NCBI GenBank assembly: GCA_029557895.1 | Contig: JAKQHT010000025.1 | Coordinates: 1 to 64,000 of the forward strand | Length of the DNA stretch: 64,000 nt | Reading direction: 5' to 3' | DNA from: Bacteroidota bacterium | Lineage (GTDB): Bacteria > Bacteroidota > Bacteroidia > Flavobacteriales > Flavobacteriaceae | In this document: positions 42,004-51,223 of the stretch, in pieces | How the letters are laid out: the number at the start of each line of letters is the position of its first letter | How positions within the stretch are numbered: the first letter of the stretch is position 1 | The notes under the pieces: model-generated | The model's input: only the letters and a program-made list of their open reading frames with translations | What the model was told of the DNA's origin: nothing | Database searches by the model: none | Made by a program: the position numbers and the translations under genes

Positions 42004-44586
42004 TTAAAATTGTTGCCCGATGATAAAGTGGGTTTCCCAACCGTTTCTTTTGGTTTCTCCCGGAAGTGGGTCAAAACCGTATCCAAAATCAATTCCAAGC
42101 AAGCCAAAAGCAGGCATAAAGATGCGAAGCCCCAAGCCTGTTGATCTGTTGATAGTGAAAGGATTGTAATCCCTGAAATTGTCAAACGAAGCGCCTCCTT
42201 CTAAAAAGCCTAGGGCAAAAATCTTTGCCTGGCCTTCAAGGGTTATCGGGTAGCGGAGTTCCATCGAAAATTTATTGTAAATGGTACCTCCGTCTTGAGA
42301 GGACAGCGTTTGGTTGGGATAGCCCCTCAACGCAATGGCTTCTCTACCGTCCAGCGAATAGGTGCCGAGGCCATCGCCACCCAAAAAGAACCTTTCAAAG
42401 GGGATAAGGCCCCTGTCATTGTTATAGGCTCCTAAAAATCCAAATTCCAGACTCGATTTCAGGACCAATTTTTTGACGATGTTTTGGTAAAAATCGGCTT
42501 TGAACTTCACTTTATAGAACTCCAGCCATTTAAAGCGCTCTTGGTCAATTTCTCCCATTCGCTTATAGTCATCACTATTGCTTGAGTCCAGTGATGCCCG
42601 TTCATCTTTTAAGGCTTTGTAATTAACGTTGTTGAACAAGGAATAAGGCAGGGTCATTTTGGCGGTAAAGGTCAGGTTGGAACCTCCCATTGGATATATG
42701 GGATCTGTCCATGTGCTGTTCCTGCTCAACCCAAAGGTGTAGGCAAGGTTGTTGGAATATCCGTTGCCAAAGGTAAAAAGTCCGGTGTTGTAATTTTCGA
42801 GGTTGTAATGCTGGAAGCTAATTGCCTGCGACAATGTAAAATAATCGTCTGGGACAGAAAGTCGGCGAGCCAGCCCAACAGTAATCCCGGTAATATTGAA
42901 ATTTTTACTTTTGTCAGGATTCCTTGTTATCGGATTGTACAGAAACTGTTTGGTATGCGACAAAGATGTAGAAAACTGTACTGGTCGTTTGCCTCCCAAC
43001 CAAGGTTCTACAAATGAAAAACTATAGGTTTGGAAAAAACGGCTTGCTTGTAGCCTTAAGGCCAAACTTTGGCCATCTCCCATAGGGACGGGTTTGTATG
43101 CTTTGCCGTTAAAGATATCTTTGATGGCGAAATTGTTGAATGACAAACCGAGGGTGCCGATGAAACCGCCACCACCATATCCGCCTTGTAGCTCTATCTG
43201 GCTTGATCCCGACTCTACCAAAGAATATTCCATATCCACTGTGCCGTCAGTAGGGTTGACGTTTTTAAAGTTGGGCGAAATTTTCTGGGCATCAAAAAAG
43301 CCCATTTGCCCTATCTCACGTATGGTCCTTATCACATTGTCTTTGCTGTACAGCTGACCTGGTCTTGTGCGAAGTTCTCGATAAATCACATGGTCATTGG
43401 TTTTTTCGTTGCCCACAACCGTGACGTTATTAAAATAGGCTGGCTTGCCTTCAGAAATGCGAATTTCCATATCGATGACATTTCCGTCAGCACTCACCTC
43501 TACAGGGTTTACCGAAGAGAACAGGTATCCTGAATTTTGATAAAGGTTGGCAATATCTACCGCGTCGGGTTTGGTATCGTCGGCAATTCTTTTCTTGAGT
43601 TCGACGCCATTATAAGTGTCGCCTTCGTTGATTCGCAATATGGATTGCAATTGCTTGTCGGTATAAACACTGTTGCCAACAAAAGTGATTTTTCCAAAAG
43701 TATATTTTTCGCCTTCTTCAAGGTTGATGGCCAGTGAAATGGTCTCATCGGCGTTATAGATAATGGAATCTGATAGGATACGGGCATCCCGATAGCCATT
43801 TTCCTTATATGTATCTATAACCGATACCAAGTCTGTTTTATAATCGTTGGCTACATATTTTGAGCGTTTAAAAATGCGTATCGGGTTCTTCTGCTTGGTC
43901 TTTTTCATGGCCTTGCGCAGTTTTTTGTCGCTCAACTTTTCGTTGCCGATAAAAGCGATTTGCTTTATTTTTACCTTATCGCCCCTGTCAATGTCCACTT
44001 TCATGTTAACCCTTCTTTTTTGGATGGAATCTTCAACTTCTTTGGTGGTAACAGTAACTTTGGTTTTGAAATAACCGTCTTTTTTGTATTTGTTGACCAG
44101 ATAGTTGCGGGTTGTGGTGATGAGGTTTTCAGTGACCTTGACGCCTTTGGTAAGTTGGTTGTCCTTGATGATGTTTTCTTTTTTGGATTTTCGAACGCCT
44201 TCAATGGTTACTTCATTGAGTTCGGGCAGGTCCACAAGGTATATTTCCAGATAGGCCACATTGTTCTCTGTTCGGGTCAAGTAGATGTCAATGGCACTGA
44301 ACAGTTTTGAGTTCCACAGTTTTTTCAGCGCATTGCTGATCTGCTCGCCGGGAATGGTTACTTCTTGGCCTTTTCGCAAACCGGAATAGGAGACTACGGT
44401 TTGGTCGCTAAAGTTTGTGTTTCCGGTTACGGTAATATCGCCCAAAATGTACTTTTGGCCCTTGTCAAATGTTAGTTCTTGGGCGGCGCTGTTCAAAGAA
44501 ATTACCAATAATATTAAGGTAACGGTTGTATTGAGAAATGTTTTCAAAAGTAGTTTGTTAGCTAATTTGTTCACTTGTTTTTCCAA
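42004..44586 (-). CDS. bamA: Outer-membrane protein assembly factor BamA
   Basis: An 860-residue outer-membrane protein. A membrane-like signal sequence (ending NSAAQ, about residues 18-36) precedes POTRA repeats (about 45-440; typical GN...F..., e.g. ITVTGNTNF, IAFIGNEKL and ITFVGNSVY) and a C-terminal 16-strand barrel, ending FIIGQQF with a C-terminal aromatic residue. BamA inserts beta-barrels into the outer membrane. Its 5' end overlaps uppS by 29 bases if ATG at 44586 is used; a GTG at 44574 is possible. It is followed by two Skp-type chaperone genes. Confidence 0.95.
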   Translation of the reverse strand: MEKQVNKLANKLLLKTFLNTTVTLILLVISLNSAAQELTFDKGQKYILGDITVTGNTNFSDQTVVSYSGLRKGQEVTIPGEQISNALKKLWNSKLFSAIDIYLTRTENNVAYLEIYLVDLPELNEVTIEGVRKSKKENIIKDNQLTKGVKVTENLITTTRNYLVNKYKKDGYFKTKVTVTTKEVEDSIQKRRVNMKVDIDRGDKVKIKQIAFIGNEKLSDKKLRKAMKKTKQKNPIRIFKRSKYVANDYKTDLVSVIDTYKENGYRDARILSDSIIYNADETISLAINLEEGEKYTFGKITFVGNSVYTDKQLQSILRINEGDTYNGVELKKRIADDTKPDAVDIANLYQNSGYLFSSVNPVEVSADGNVIDMEIRISEGKPAYFNNVTVVGNEKTNDHVIYRELRTRPGQLYSKDNVIRTIREIGQMGFFDAQKISPNFKNVNPTDGTVDMEYSLVESGSSQIELQGGYGGGGFIGTLGLSFNNFAIKDIFNGKAYKPVPMGDGQSLALRLQASRFFQTYSFSFVEPWLGGKRPVQFSTSLSHTKQFLYNPITRNPDKSKNFNITGITVGLARRLSVPDDYFTLSQAISFQHYNLENYNTGLFTFGNGYSNNLAYTFGLSRNSTWTDPIYPMGGSNLTFTAKMTLPYSLFNNVNYKALKDERASLDSSNSDDYKRMGEIDQERFKWLEFYKVKFKADFYQNIVKKLVLKSSLEFGFLGAYNNDRGLIPFERFFLGGDGLGTYSLDGREAIALRGYPNQTLSSQDGGTIYNKFSMELRYPITLEGQAKIFALGFLEGGASFDNFRDYNPFTINRSTGLGLRIFMPAFGLLGIDFGYGFDPLPGETKRNGWETHFIIGQQF

Positions 44587-45298
44587 ATCGTCGTTCTCTG
44601 TTTTGATAGGCTATCAGTGCGTCATACAGATCTGCCTTTTTGAAATCTGGCCATAAAATGGGCGTAAAGTACAGTTCCGCATAAGCTATCTGCCATAAAA
44701 GAAAATTACTGATGCGGTGTTCGCCACTGGTACGTATCAGCAAATCAACATCTGGTAAATTTTGCGTGTAAAGATGCTTATTAATAATGGATTCGTCAAT
44801 AGCATCGACTGAAATTATATTATTTTTAACTTTAAGGCTCAAAGTCTTAATGGCACTGATAAGTTCTTCGCGCGAGCCGTAGCTCAAGGCGAGGGTAAGG
44901 GTCATGGCTTGATTATCTTTGGTCTTTTCGATAACCTCAATCAGTTCTTTATGAGCTTCTTTTGGCAAGTGGTCGAGATTGCCGATTGCCGATAGCTTGA
45001 TATTGTTGTCCTGAAGTGTTTTGATTTCTTTTTTTAGGGATTTTACCAAAAGTTTCATCAATGTGCGTACTTCAATCTTTGGTCGGTTCCAGTTTTCTGT
45101 TGAAAAGGCATAAAGGGTGAGGTTTTCGATACCGAGTTCGGCGCAGGCCTCCACCACTTCACGAACGGTTTTGGCTCCGTTTTCATGTCCGACAACTCTA
45201 ACAAGACCTTGCTTTTTGGCCCATCGACCGTTACCGTCCATGATGATGGCCAGGTGTTTTGGGAGTTTTGCTTTATTGATATCGTTGATATTGCCCAT
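44558..45298 (-). CDS. uppS: Isoprenyl transferase (undecaprenyl diphosphate synthase)
   Basis: A 246-residue cis-prenyltransferase that makes undecaprenyl diphosphate, the lipid carrier for peptidoglycan and surface glycans. The catalytic Asp21 lies in IIMDGNGRWAKK; STENW and the C-terminal LIRTSGEHRISNFLLWQIAYAELYF are the substrate-binding motifs. It starts directly against the stop of the PorG-like gene and overlaps bamA, so the three are one operon. Confidence 0.96.
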   Translation of the reverse strand: MGNINDINKAKLPKHLAIIMDGNGRWAKKQGLVRVVGHENGAKTVREVVEACAELGIENLTLYAFSTENWNRPKIEVRTLMKLLVKSLKKEIKTLQDNNIKLSAIGNLDHLPKEAHKELIEVIEKTKDNQAMTLTLALSYGSREELISAIKTLSLKVKNNIISVDAIDESIINKHLYTQNLPDVDLLIRTSGEHRISNFLLWQIAYAELYFTPILWPDFKKADLYDALIAYQNRERRFGKTSEQIS

Positions 45299-45991
45299 TT
45301 AAAAATTACAATAACATGGCCTTTTGCCAAAAGTGAATGTCAAAGTGATGCCTGTAAATACATACCAATCATTGCTATTGGTGTTGCCAAAACTATTGTG
45401 TAGTTGTCTATAATCGCTGTCTGGCATGCTTCCATCTATCTCGTCACTGAAAGTGTATCGTGCGCCAATTTCAAATCCGAGGATCATGTCATCGGCTGTC
45501 GTGGTTTTAAAGCCCAGCACTATCGGGATGCCATATGCCCAACTATTGGTATTTTCGGAGGTCAGGACGCCATTGTTGTCAAAGAAAAAATTGTCGTGTT
45601 TTGCGGTGGTAATGCCGGTGTAAAGGTATGGTGTCGATTTTGAAGTCTCGCTGTGGAGGTCAAAATCAAAGAAGGTGAATTCCATCCCTACGCCAAATTC
45701 AACAATGTTGTTCTCAAAGCTATATCCGCGCGCAATCCTTCTTGGATCATCGGATTTTGAATCCATTCCTTCGAGTTTTGAAAAAATGGCCGATGCCCTG
45801 AACGAATGCCGAGGGCTTCTGTTCCACTTGAGGATACCCCCAAATGCCGGATTGTTGGGCGAAATATAATTGGTAGCCCCGACATCGCCGATGAAATTGC
45901 TTCCTCCCAAAAAGAAACCTACTTCATAGATTTGGGATTGAGCCGATTGGATCGTGAAAACACTAAATATCACCAAGATCAGATATCTCAT
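45299..45991 (-). CDS. porG: DUF6089 protein, PorG-like outer-membrane component
   Basis: A 230-residue predicted outer-membrane beta-barrel. A Sec signal (1-19, ending QSAQSQ) is followed by alternating beta strands with ARGYSFENNIVEFGVGMEFTF, like PorG of the type IX secretion system, which is annotated DUF6089 in Flavobacteria. The neighbours nadK, uppS and bamA are what I recall as the usual order. T9SS cargo elsewhere in the window agrees with a functional system. The last residues, PCYCNF, contain two cysteines. PorG rather than another DUF6089 protein is likely but not proven. Confidence 0.8.
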   Translation of the reverse strand: MRYLILVIFSVFTIQSAQSQIYEVGFFLGGSNFIGDVGATNYISPNNPAFGGILKWNRSPRHSFRASAIFSKLEGMDSKSDDPRRIARGYSFENNIVEFGVGMEFTFFDFDLHSETSKSTPYLYTGITTAKHDNFFFDNNGVLTSENTNSWAYGIPIVLGFKTTTADDMILGFEIGARYTFSDEIDGSMPDSDYRQLHNSFGNTNSNDWYVFTGITLTFTFGKRPCYCNF

Positions 45992-46008
45992 AAGCTTTAA
46001 AAAGTTTG

Positions 46009-46040
46009 CAAATATAACAAATATGTCAAGCCCGATACAA
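46009..46040 (-). promoter_or_regulatory. Promoter of the porG-uppS-bamA operon
   Basis: On the minus strand TATATTTG (46009-46016) with TTG (46038-46040) 21 nt upstream. It lies 18 bp before the PorG-like start and should drive porG, uppS, bamA and perhaps the skp genes. Confidence 0.6.
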
Positions 46041-46090
46041 TTTGTTCGGATTTGTATTACAGATAAACAATTTTAATGATGATTTATTGT

Positions 46091-46972
46091 CTAATTTCTC
46101 TTGTCTTCGCCCCATAGCAGTTTTTTCCGTAAGGTATCGATGAAACTTTCGCCAACAAGTTCTACCATTTTAATGGTAAATGGAGCTTTCCTGATGGTTA
46201 CGGTCGTGGTGTTGGGCAGGGTGGCAATACGCGAATCCAGTGAAATGAGGAATTCATCCTCTCGACCGTCGATTTTGAGATGAATTTCGATATCGTCCGG
46301 GATGACCAGGGGTCGTGCGCTCAAATTGTGCGGGGCAATTGGCGTTAGGACAAAACTTTGGGCATTGGGTGAAATCACAGGTCCGCCGCAACTCAACGAA
46401 TAGCCCGTAGAGCCGGTTGGGGTTGATATGATGAGCCCGTCAGCCCAATATGAGGTCAGATATTCGCCGTCGAGATGTGTGGTAATGGTAATCATAGAAG
46501 TGGTGTTCTTCCTGCTCACAGCTATTTCGTTGAGCGCAAAATTGGTACTTTGGATGTCTTGGTTGCCGGGCGTAGTTTCAATGCTCAAGAGCGTCCGTTC
46601 AGAAATTTTGAAACGTTTTTTCAGAATACTATTCAGCGCGGTCCTAATCTGGGTGTTCTGAATGGTGGCCAAAAATCCCAAACGCCCTGTATTAATGCCT
46701 ACGATGGGAATGTCCAGATCACGAACATAGGTAATGGCCCTCAATATAGTGCCGTCACCGCCAATGCTTATCAGTAATCCGTAAGAATTGTCAAGTGTCC
46801 CAAACGTGCCAAAGGTGGCATATGCAGGATTGTTGTCCTGGCTCACGATGAGTTCCAAAAAATCTTTATCTATATATACTTCGAGTTTTTTTTCAATGAC
46901 ATAATCGAGCAACAGTTTGATGCCCGGATGGATGTTCCTTTGGTAATGCTGTCCGTAGATGGCAATTTTCAT
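46091..46972 (-). CDS. nadK: NAD kinase
   Basis: A 293-residue kinase that makes NADP from NAD. GGDGT at 71-75 (LLISIGGDGTILRA) is the catalytic signature, with the INTGRLGFLA and TPTGSTGYSLSCGGP motifs also present. Length is normal. It lies three bases after the CBS-domain gene and 99 bp upstream of the porG operon promoter region. Confidence 0.96.
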   Translation of the reverse strand: MKIAIYGQHYQRNIHPGIKLLLDYVIEKKLEVYIDKDFLELIVSQDNNPAYATFGTFGTLDNSYGLLISIGGDGTILRAITYVRDLDIPIVGINTGRLGFLATIQNTQIRTALNSILKKRFKISERTLLSIETTPGNQDIQSTNFALNEIAVSRKNTTSMITITTHLDGEYLTSYWADGLIISTPTGSTGYSLSCGGPVISPNAQSFVLTPIAPHNLSARPLVIPDDIEIHLKIDGREDEFLISLDSRIATLPNTTTVTIRKAPFTIKMVELVGESFIDTLRKKLLWGEDKRN

Positions 46973-46975
46973 GGC

Positions 46976-47632
46976 TTAAAGATCGAGATATTTCTTGAGA
47001 TAGTCTGACCGTTCCTTGAGGCTGTCAAGAAAAGCATCTTCTTCGTGTCCGGATATGATATTGTAGCTGTACCGCCTGAAAGTTTGGAGGATGCTCCCAA
47101 GGCCTGAAGTGCCTATCTTTAAAGTAATCTGAACAAGGTCGGGATCCATTTTTGAGATAAAAGCACCAAGAAGTTTGGAATTGTTGGACTCTACAATCTG
47201 ACTTATTTCGCTAAAAGAATAGTCATGGATGCCTTTTTCTACAATCAAGACAGCTCCGGGTTCAGAAAAAAATGGCGTTTCATTAAAAAGGCCGATGATG
47301 TCACTTAGTTCATAATAGCCAAGGTATTCGTTCTGTTCGCCGAGTACCGGCATGATGTTGCATGAATTTTGTGCGAATGCCTCCAAAACATCGAGCCAGC
47401 GCGTGGTAGATCGTACAAAAAAACCCTCAAAGGCATAGTTGAAATCGTTGATTTCCTTCGAACCGTCAAAACAATGGGCGTCGTTTTCGGATATACAGCC
47501 CATGTAGAAACCGTCTTTTTCTATAGGTATATGCGAGTAAGTCAGTTCGTTGAACATCATTTTCAGGTCGCTGACCTTGTCGTGGACATTTAATGGTGCA
47601 ATATCGTTTATTATGAACTTGTTTGGATTCAT
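46976..47632 (-). CDS. CBS domain protein
   Basis: A 218-residue cytoplasmic protein with an N-terminal pair of CBS motifs (about 10-140). The start NKFIINDIAPLNVHDKVSDL and DVLEAFAQNSCNIMPVLGEQNEYLGYYELSDII are typical. CBS pairs bind adenosine ligands such as AMP or ATP. The C-terminal part has no recognisable domain. It is three bases from nadK and probably co-transcribed; whether it controls NAD kinase is speculation. Confidence 0.85.
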   Translation of the reverse strand: MNPNKFIINDIAPLNVHDKVSDLKMMFNELTYSHIPIEKDGFYMGCISENDAHCFDGSKEINDFNYAFEGFFVRSTTRWLDVLEAFAQNSCNIMPVLGEQNEYLGYYELSDIIGLFNETPFFSEPGAVLIVEKGIHDYSFSEISQIVESNNSKLLGAFISKMDPDLVQITLKIGTSGLGSILQTFRRYSYNIISGHEEDAFLDSLKERSDYLKKYLDL

Positions 47633-47720
47633 GGAAGTTGTTTACTGTTGCAAATTAATCAAAAAATAAAGACATAAAGCCTGTGACACTTTGTATTTTT
47701 GCATCGAAAGTTAATGTACC

Positions 47721-48434
47721 ATGACAAAATTAAGCGTAAACATCAACAAAATTGCAACATTGCGAAATGCCCGGGGTGGCGATGTGCCCAATTTGGTGCA
47801 GTTTGCCATTGATGTCCAAAAATATGGCGCCCAAGGCATTACCGTGCACCCAAGACCCGATCAGCGACACATCCGTTATAAAGATGTGTTTGAACTTAAG
47901 CCTGTTGTTACGACAGAATACAATATCGAAGGAAACCCAATAGGCCAGTTTGTGGATTTGGTCCTGGAGATAAAACCAACACAGGTAACACTCGTTCCGG
48001 ATGCCGAAGACGCCCTCACCTCAAACGCAGGATGGGACACGATAAAGCACAAGGATTTTCTTAAAGAAACCATTGCAGAATTTAAGCGCAACGGGATCAG
48101 GACATCCATTTTTGTTGATCCTGTAATGCATCAGATAGAAGGAGCCAAGGCCACTGGTGCCGATCGGATCGAACTCTATACCGAAACCTTTGCCCGCCAG
48201 TACAGTATGGGCAACGAAATGGCCGTGAAACCTTATGTTGATTGTGCGGTGTTGGCAAGCACTTTGGGACTGGGCATCAATGCCGGGCACGACCTGTCTC
48301 TGGACAACATCCATTTCTTCAAGAACAATGTTCCCGACTTATTGGAAGTATCCATTGGGCATGCTCTTATATCCGAAAGCCTCTACCTTGGCATCGAAAA
48401 CGTGATCAATATGTATCTTTACAAGCTGAAATGA
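47721..48434 (+). CDS. pdxJ: Pyridoxine 5'-phosphate synthase
   Basis: A 237-residue TIM-barrel enzyme that makes pyridoxine 5'-phosphate from 1-deoxyxylulose 5-phosphate and 3-amino-2-oxopropyl phosphate. TKLSVNINKIATLRNARGG is the family start (substrate-binding His/Arg loops follow), and ITVHPRPDQRHIRYKDV and GINAGHDLS are typical. Length fits. Its stop overlaps the start of the next gene. TATTTTTG at 47694-47701 is a possible -7 element. Confidence 0.95.
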   Translation: MTKLSVNINKIATLRNARGGDVPNLVQFAIDVQKYGAQGITVHPRPDQRHIRYKDVFELKPVVTTEYNIEGNPIGQFVDLVLEIKPTQVTLVPDAEDALTSNAGWDTIKHKDFLKETIAEFKRNGIRTSIFVDPVMHQIEGAKATGADRIELYTETFARQYSMGNEMAVKPYVDCAVLASTLGLGINAGHDLSLDNIHFFKNNVPDLLEVSIGHALISESLYLGIENVINMYLYKLK

Positions 48435-49198
48435 TGTTATATTCAAACATTTTGGGAGAAGGAAAACCATTCATCCTCTTGCACGGTTTTTTGGGTATGG
48501 GCGACAACTGGAAAACCCTCGGTATGCGGTTTGCCGAACTCGGGTTTGAAGTACACCTCATGGACCAACGCAACCATGGACGCAGTTTTCACAGTGCGGA
48601 GTTCAGTTATGAATTTATGGCCCAAGACTTAAAGCTCTATATTGAACAAAAACATTTGGATGAAGTCATACTGCTTGGGCATTCTATGGGCGGCAAAACG
48701 GCCATGCTATTTGCTGTCCAAAATCCAAAAATGGTTGATAAACTGATAGTGGCCGATATCTCTCCGAGATATTATCCTGCACACCACGATAGCATTTTGA
48801 GAGGTTTGTCCGCTCTCAATTTTGACATCATAAAGAGCAGGGCCGAAGCCGACGAGACACTCAAACACTATGTCCCGGAGTATGGCACGCGCCAGTTTTT
48901 GCTCAAAAACCTTTATTGGGAAACCAAAGATAGGCTGGGGCTTCGACTGAATCTTGAAGCACTTTCCGACAATGCCAACGAAATTGGCGAGCCGTTACCT
49001 GCACATAGCACTTTTGAAAAAAAGACCTTGTTTTTGCGTGGGGACAAGTCGGAATACATTGGTGTTCAGGATGAGAGTATAATCAAAGCCCATTTTCCAA
49101 ACGCAACATTGGCTACCATTTCCAATGCAGGTCATTGGCTCCATGCTGAAAACCCGAATGATTTTTTTGAAGCCGTTATGGATTTTGTAAAAGAATAA
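48434..49198 (+). CDS. Alpha/beta hydrolase, YbfF-like esterase
   Basis: A 254-residue alpha/beta hydrolase. The nucleophile is S84 in GHSMGGKTAM; the oxyanion-hole residues are in ILLHGFLG; the late His is in ISNAGHWLHAENP. The family resembles E. coli YbfF, an esterase of uncertain natural substrate. Two ATGs (48431 and 48434) overlap the pdxJ stop; the second gives the family start MLYSNILGEGKP. It is coupled to pdxJ and followed by a small membrane-protein gene. Confidence 0.9.
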   Translation: MLYSNILGEGKPFILLHGFLGMGDNWKTLGMRFAELGFEVHLMDQRNHGRSFHSAEFSYEFMAQDLKLYIEQKHLDEVILLGHSMGGKTAMLFAVQNPKMVDKLIVADISPRYYPAHHDSILRGLSALNFDIIKSRAEADETLKHYVPEYGTRQFLLKNLYWETKDRLGLRLNLEALSDNANEIGEPLPAHSTFEKKTLFLRGDKSEYIGVQDESIIKAHFPNATLATISNAGHWLHAENPNDFFEAVMDFVKE

Positions 49199-49233
49199 TG
49201 TTATCTTTAGAAGATAATCAACATTATAAAATC

Positions 49234-49575
49234 ATGAACCTTATCATCAGATTGTTGCTTACCGCGGTTGCGGTCATCGTCTTGGCAGAGATTCTCCCGG
49301 GAGTTCACGTAGTTGGTTTTACAGGTGCCGTCATTGTGGCCGTAGTATTGGCTGTTCTTGACGCTTTTTTGAAACCCATCCTGACATTCCTTACATTTCC
49401 CGTCACGGTCATCACGCTTGGACTGTTCTTACTGGTCATCAATGCACTCATTATTATGCTTGCTGACTCTTTGCTTGACAGCTTTAAAGTGGACGGATTT
49501 TGGACGGCATTACTTTTTAGTGTACTACTTTCAATATTGCAGTCCATATTGTTCTCACTGTTGAAAAAAGATTGA
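49234..49575 (+). CDS. Phage-holin-family (superfamily IV) small membrane protein
   Basis: A 113-residue protein with four membrane helices; MNLIIRLLLTAVAVIVLAEILPGVHV begins the Phage_holin_4_2 family, seen in many non-phage bacterial genomes as chromosomal genes of unknown role. ATG at 49234 is preferred; a frame extends to 49198, but the extra residues are not family sequence. It follows the esterase gene. No other phage gene is present. Confidence 0.8.
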   Translation: MNLIIRLLLTAVAVIVLAEILPGVHVVGFTGAVIVAVVLAVLDAFLKPILTFLTFPVTVITLGLFLLVINALIIMLADSLLDSFKVDGFWTALLFSVLLSILQSILFSLLKKD

Positions 49576-49759
49576 TAGTTGTTTAAAGCTATTTAATAAC
49601 TTTCCATCCCGCAGGGCATTAACTTCATTGCTTTCTTGAGGTTGGTATATGGCAGTCTCAACAATGGCAGTTTTCGTTTAGCTTAAAAACAACCTATAAA
49701 CAATTTCATAATTTAAACATATAGGCTCTAAAAATAGCACACATACAAAACGTTAAAAC

Positions 49760-49796
49760 TTTGTTGGGATGCAAAAAAAACTTACTTTTGCATCCC
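49760..49796 (+). promoter_or_regulatory. tig promoter overlapping an 11-bp inverted repeat
   Basis: TTTG (49760-49763), 19 nt, TACTTTTG (49783-49790) is a full promoter. A perfect inverted repeat GGGATGCAAAA (49766-49776) and TTTTGCATCCC (49786-49796) spans the -7 element and spacer. A T-run follows. It can be an operator, a leader hairpin or a terminator for the gene upstream. Confidence 0.6.
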
Positions 49797-49815
49797 AATT
49801 TTTTATTGTTAAAAG

Positions 49816-51138
49816 ATGAACATTACAAGAGAAAACATCGATGCGCTCAATGCAGTGCTAAAAGTGGACATTGCAAAGGAAGATTACAGCGTCAAGGTCG
49901 AAAAAATCCTGTCAGATTATAAAAAATCTGCCAACATTCCCGGGTTCAGAAAAGGACATGTGCCAATGTCATTGGTCAAGAAACAGTACGGCAAGGCGGT
50001 ATTGGTAGATGAAGTGAACAAACTTTTGCAGGATGCACTTAACAAATACCTTACCGAAGAAAAGCTTGATGTATTGGGTAACCCGCTTCCAAAAGCACAA
50101 GACAATCTTGATTGGGATGCGGATTCGTTCTCTTTTGAATTTGAACTTGGCCTGGCACCGACATTTGAAGTTGAGCTAAAATCCAAAACCCCGATAACCC
50201 AGTACCACATCATCGCAGATAAAAAGATGATTGACAACCAAGTGGAGCACATCCAAAAACAATATGGCAAAATTGTATCGCAAGATTCAGTTACAAAAGA
50301 ATCCGAACTTACGGGCACTTTTGCCAATGTCGAAAAAAACATCGATAGCGCCGCCACATTTGCATTAGAAAAATTGAAAAGCAAAAATGCAGAAAAACAA
50401 CTTTTAGGCAAAAAAGTGGGTGACACCTTAACCCTTAACACAAAAGGCTTATTTGAAGACGACCACGATTTGATGCATTTCCTAAAAGTACCGCATGATG
50501 AAGTTCACGGTTTGGAAATAGATGTTGATTTTACCATCAGTGAAATCAACAAGCGCGAACTTGCCGATCTTGACCAAGATCTTTTTGACAAGCTTTTTGG
50601 GAAAGGAGGCGTGACAAGCGTTACAGAACTGAAAGAAAGGATAAAAGTCGATTCAGAAAAGCAATTTGCACAGCAAGGCGACCAAAAATTCCTCAACGAT
50701 GTGACCGAATATTTGGTTGACAACACAAAATTTGATTTGCCAGTGTCGTTCCTGCAACGATGGATGCAGACAGCAGGAGAGGAAGTCATGGATGCTGACC
50801 AAGCCAAAGAAGAATTTGAAAAGTCTGAAAAGAGCATGCGCTACCAACTTATCGAAGGCAAGCTCATCGAAAAATATAGTTTGCAAACAAAATTCGAAGA
50901 CCTCCGGGAGTATGCCAAATCATTGATCAAAGGTCAAATGGCCCAATTCGGTCAGATGAACCCAGAAGATAACGAGCTTGACGAAATTGCCATGAGGATC
51001 TTGTCCAACAAAGATGAAGTCAAGCGCTTGTCAGAGCAATTGATGAGCAAAAAACTATTGGATCTTTACAAAAAGGAAGTAAACGTAAAGATCAAGGAAA
51101 TAACATATGACGACTTTGTCAAAGAATTCTATAGCTGA
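49816..51138 (+). CDS. tig: Trigger factor
   Basis: A 440-residue ribosome-bound chaperone. The N-terminal ribosome-binding domain has the signature region NIPGFRKGHVPMSLVKKQYGK. A PPIase-like middle domain (about 150-245) and a helical C-terminal domain follow. The FKBP catalytic core is short and its active-site residues look weakly conserved, as is usual in Bacteroidota. A terminator follows (51165), and clpP and clpX come next. Confidence 0.95.
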   Translation: MNITRENIDALNAVLKVDIAKEDYSVKVEKILSDYKKSANIPGFRKGHVPMSLVKKQYGKAVLVDEVNKLLQDALNKYLTEEKLDVLGNPLPKAQDNLDWDADSFSFEFELGLAPTFEVELKSKTPITQYHIIADKKMIDNQVEHIQKQYGKIVSQDSVTKESELTGTFANVEKNIDSAATFALEKLKSKNAEKQLLGKKVGDTLTLNTKGLFEDDHDLMHFLKVPHDEVHGLEIDVDFTISEINKRELADLDQDLFDKLFGKGGVTSVTELKERIKVDSEKQFAQQGDQKFLNDVTEYLVDNTKFDLPVSFLQRWMQTAGEEVMDADQAKEEFEKSEKSMRYQLIEGKLIEKYSLQTKFEDLREYAKSLIKGQMAQFGQMNPEDNELDEIAMRILSNKDEVKRLSEQLMSKKLLDLYKKEVNVKIKEITYDDFVKEFYS

Positions 51139-51164
51139 TAGATAAAATAAATCCGTATCTTTAG

Positions 51165-51197
51165 AGCGTAAAACCAACAAGTTTTACGCTTTTTTTA
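51165..51197 (+). terminator. Terminator after tig
   Basis: AGCGTAAAAC (51165-51174) pairs with GTTTTACGCT (51181-51190), a perfect 10-bp stem with a 6-nt loop, followed by seven T. It separates tig from clpP; partial readthrough could still link them. Confidence 0.85.
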
Positions 51198-51223
51198 ACC
51201 GTATAAAAAGAAACATAGTAACA

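Noticed and set aside
49234-49575. Prophage signal from the holin-family gene
   Set aside because: This holin superfamily IV member is a common chromosomal gene, and no other phage gene is nearby.
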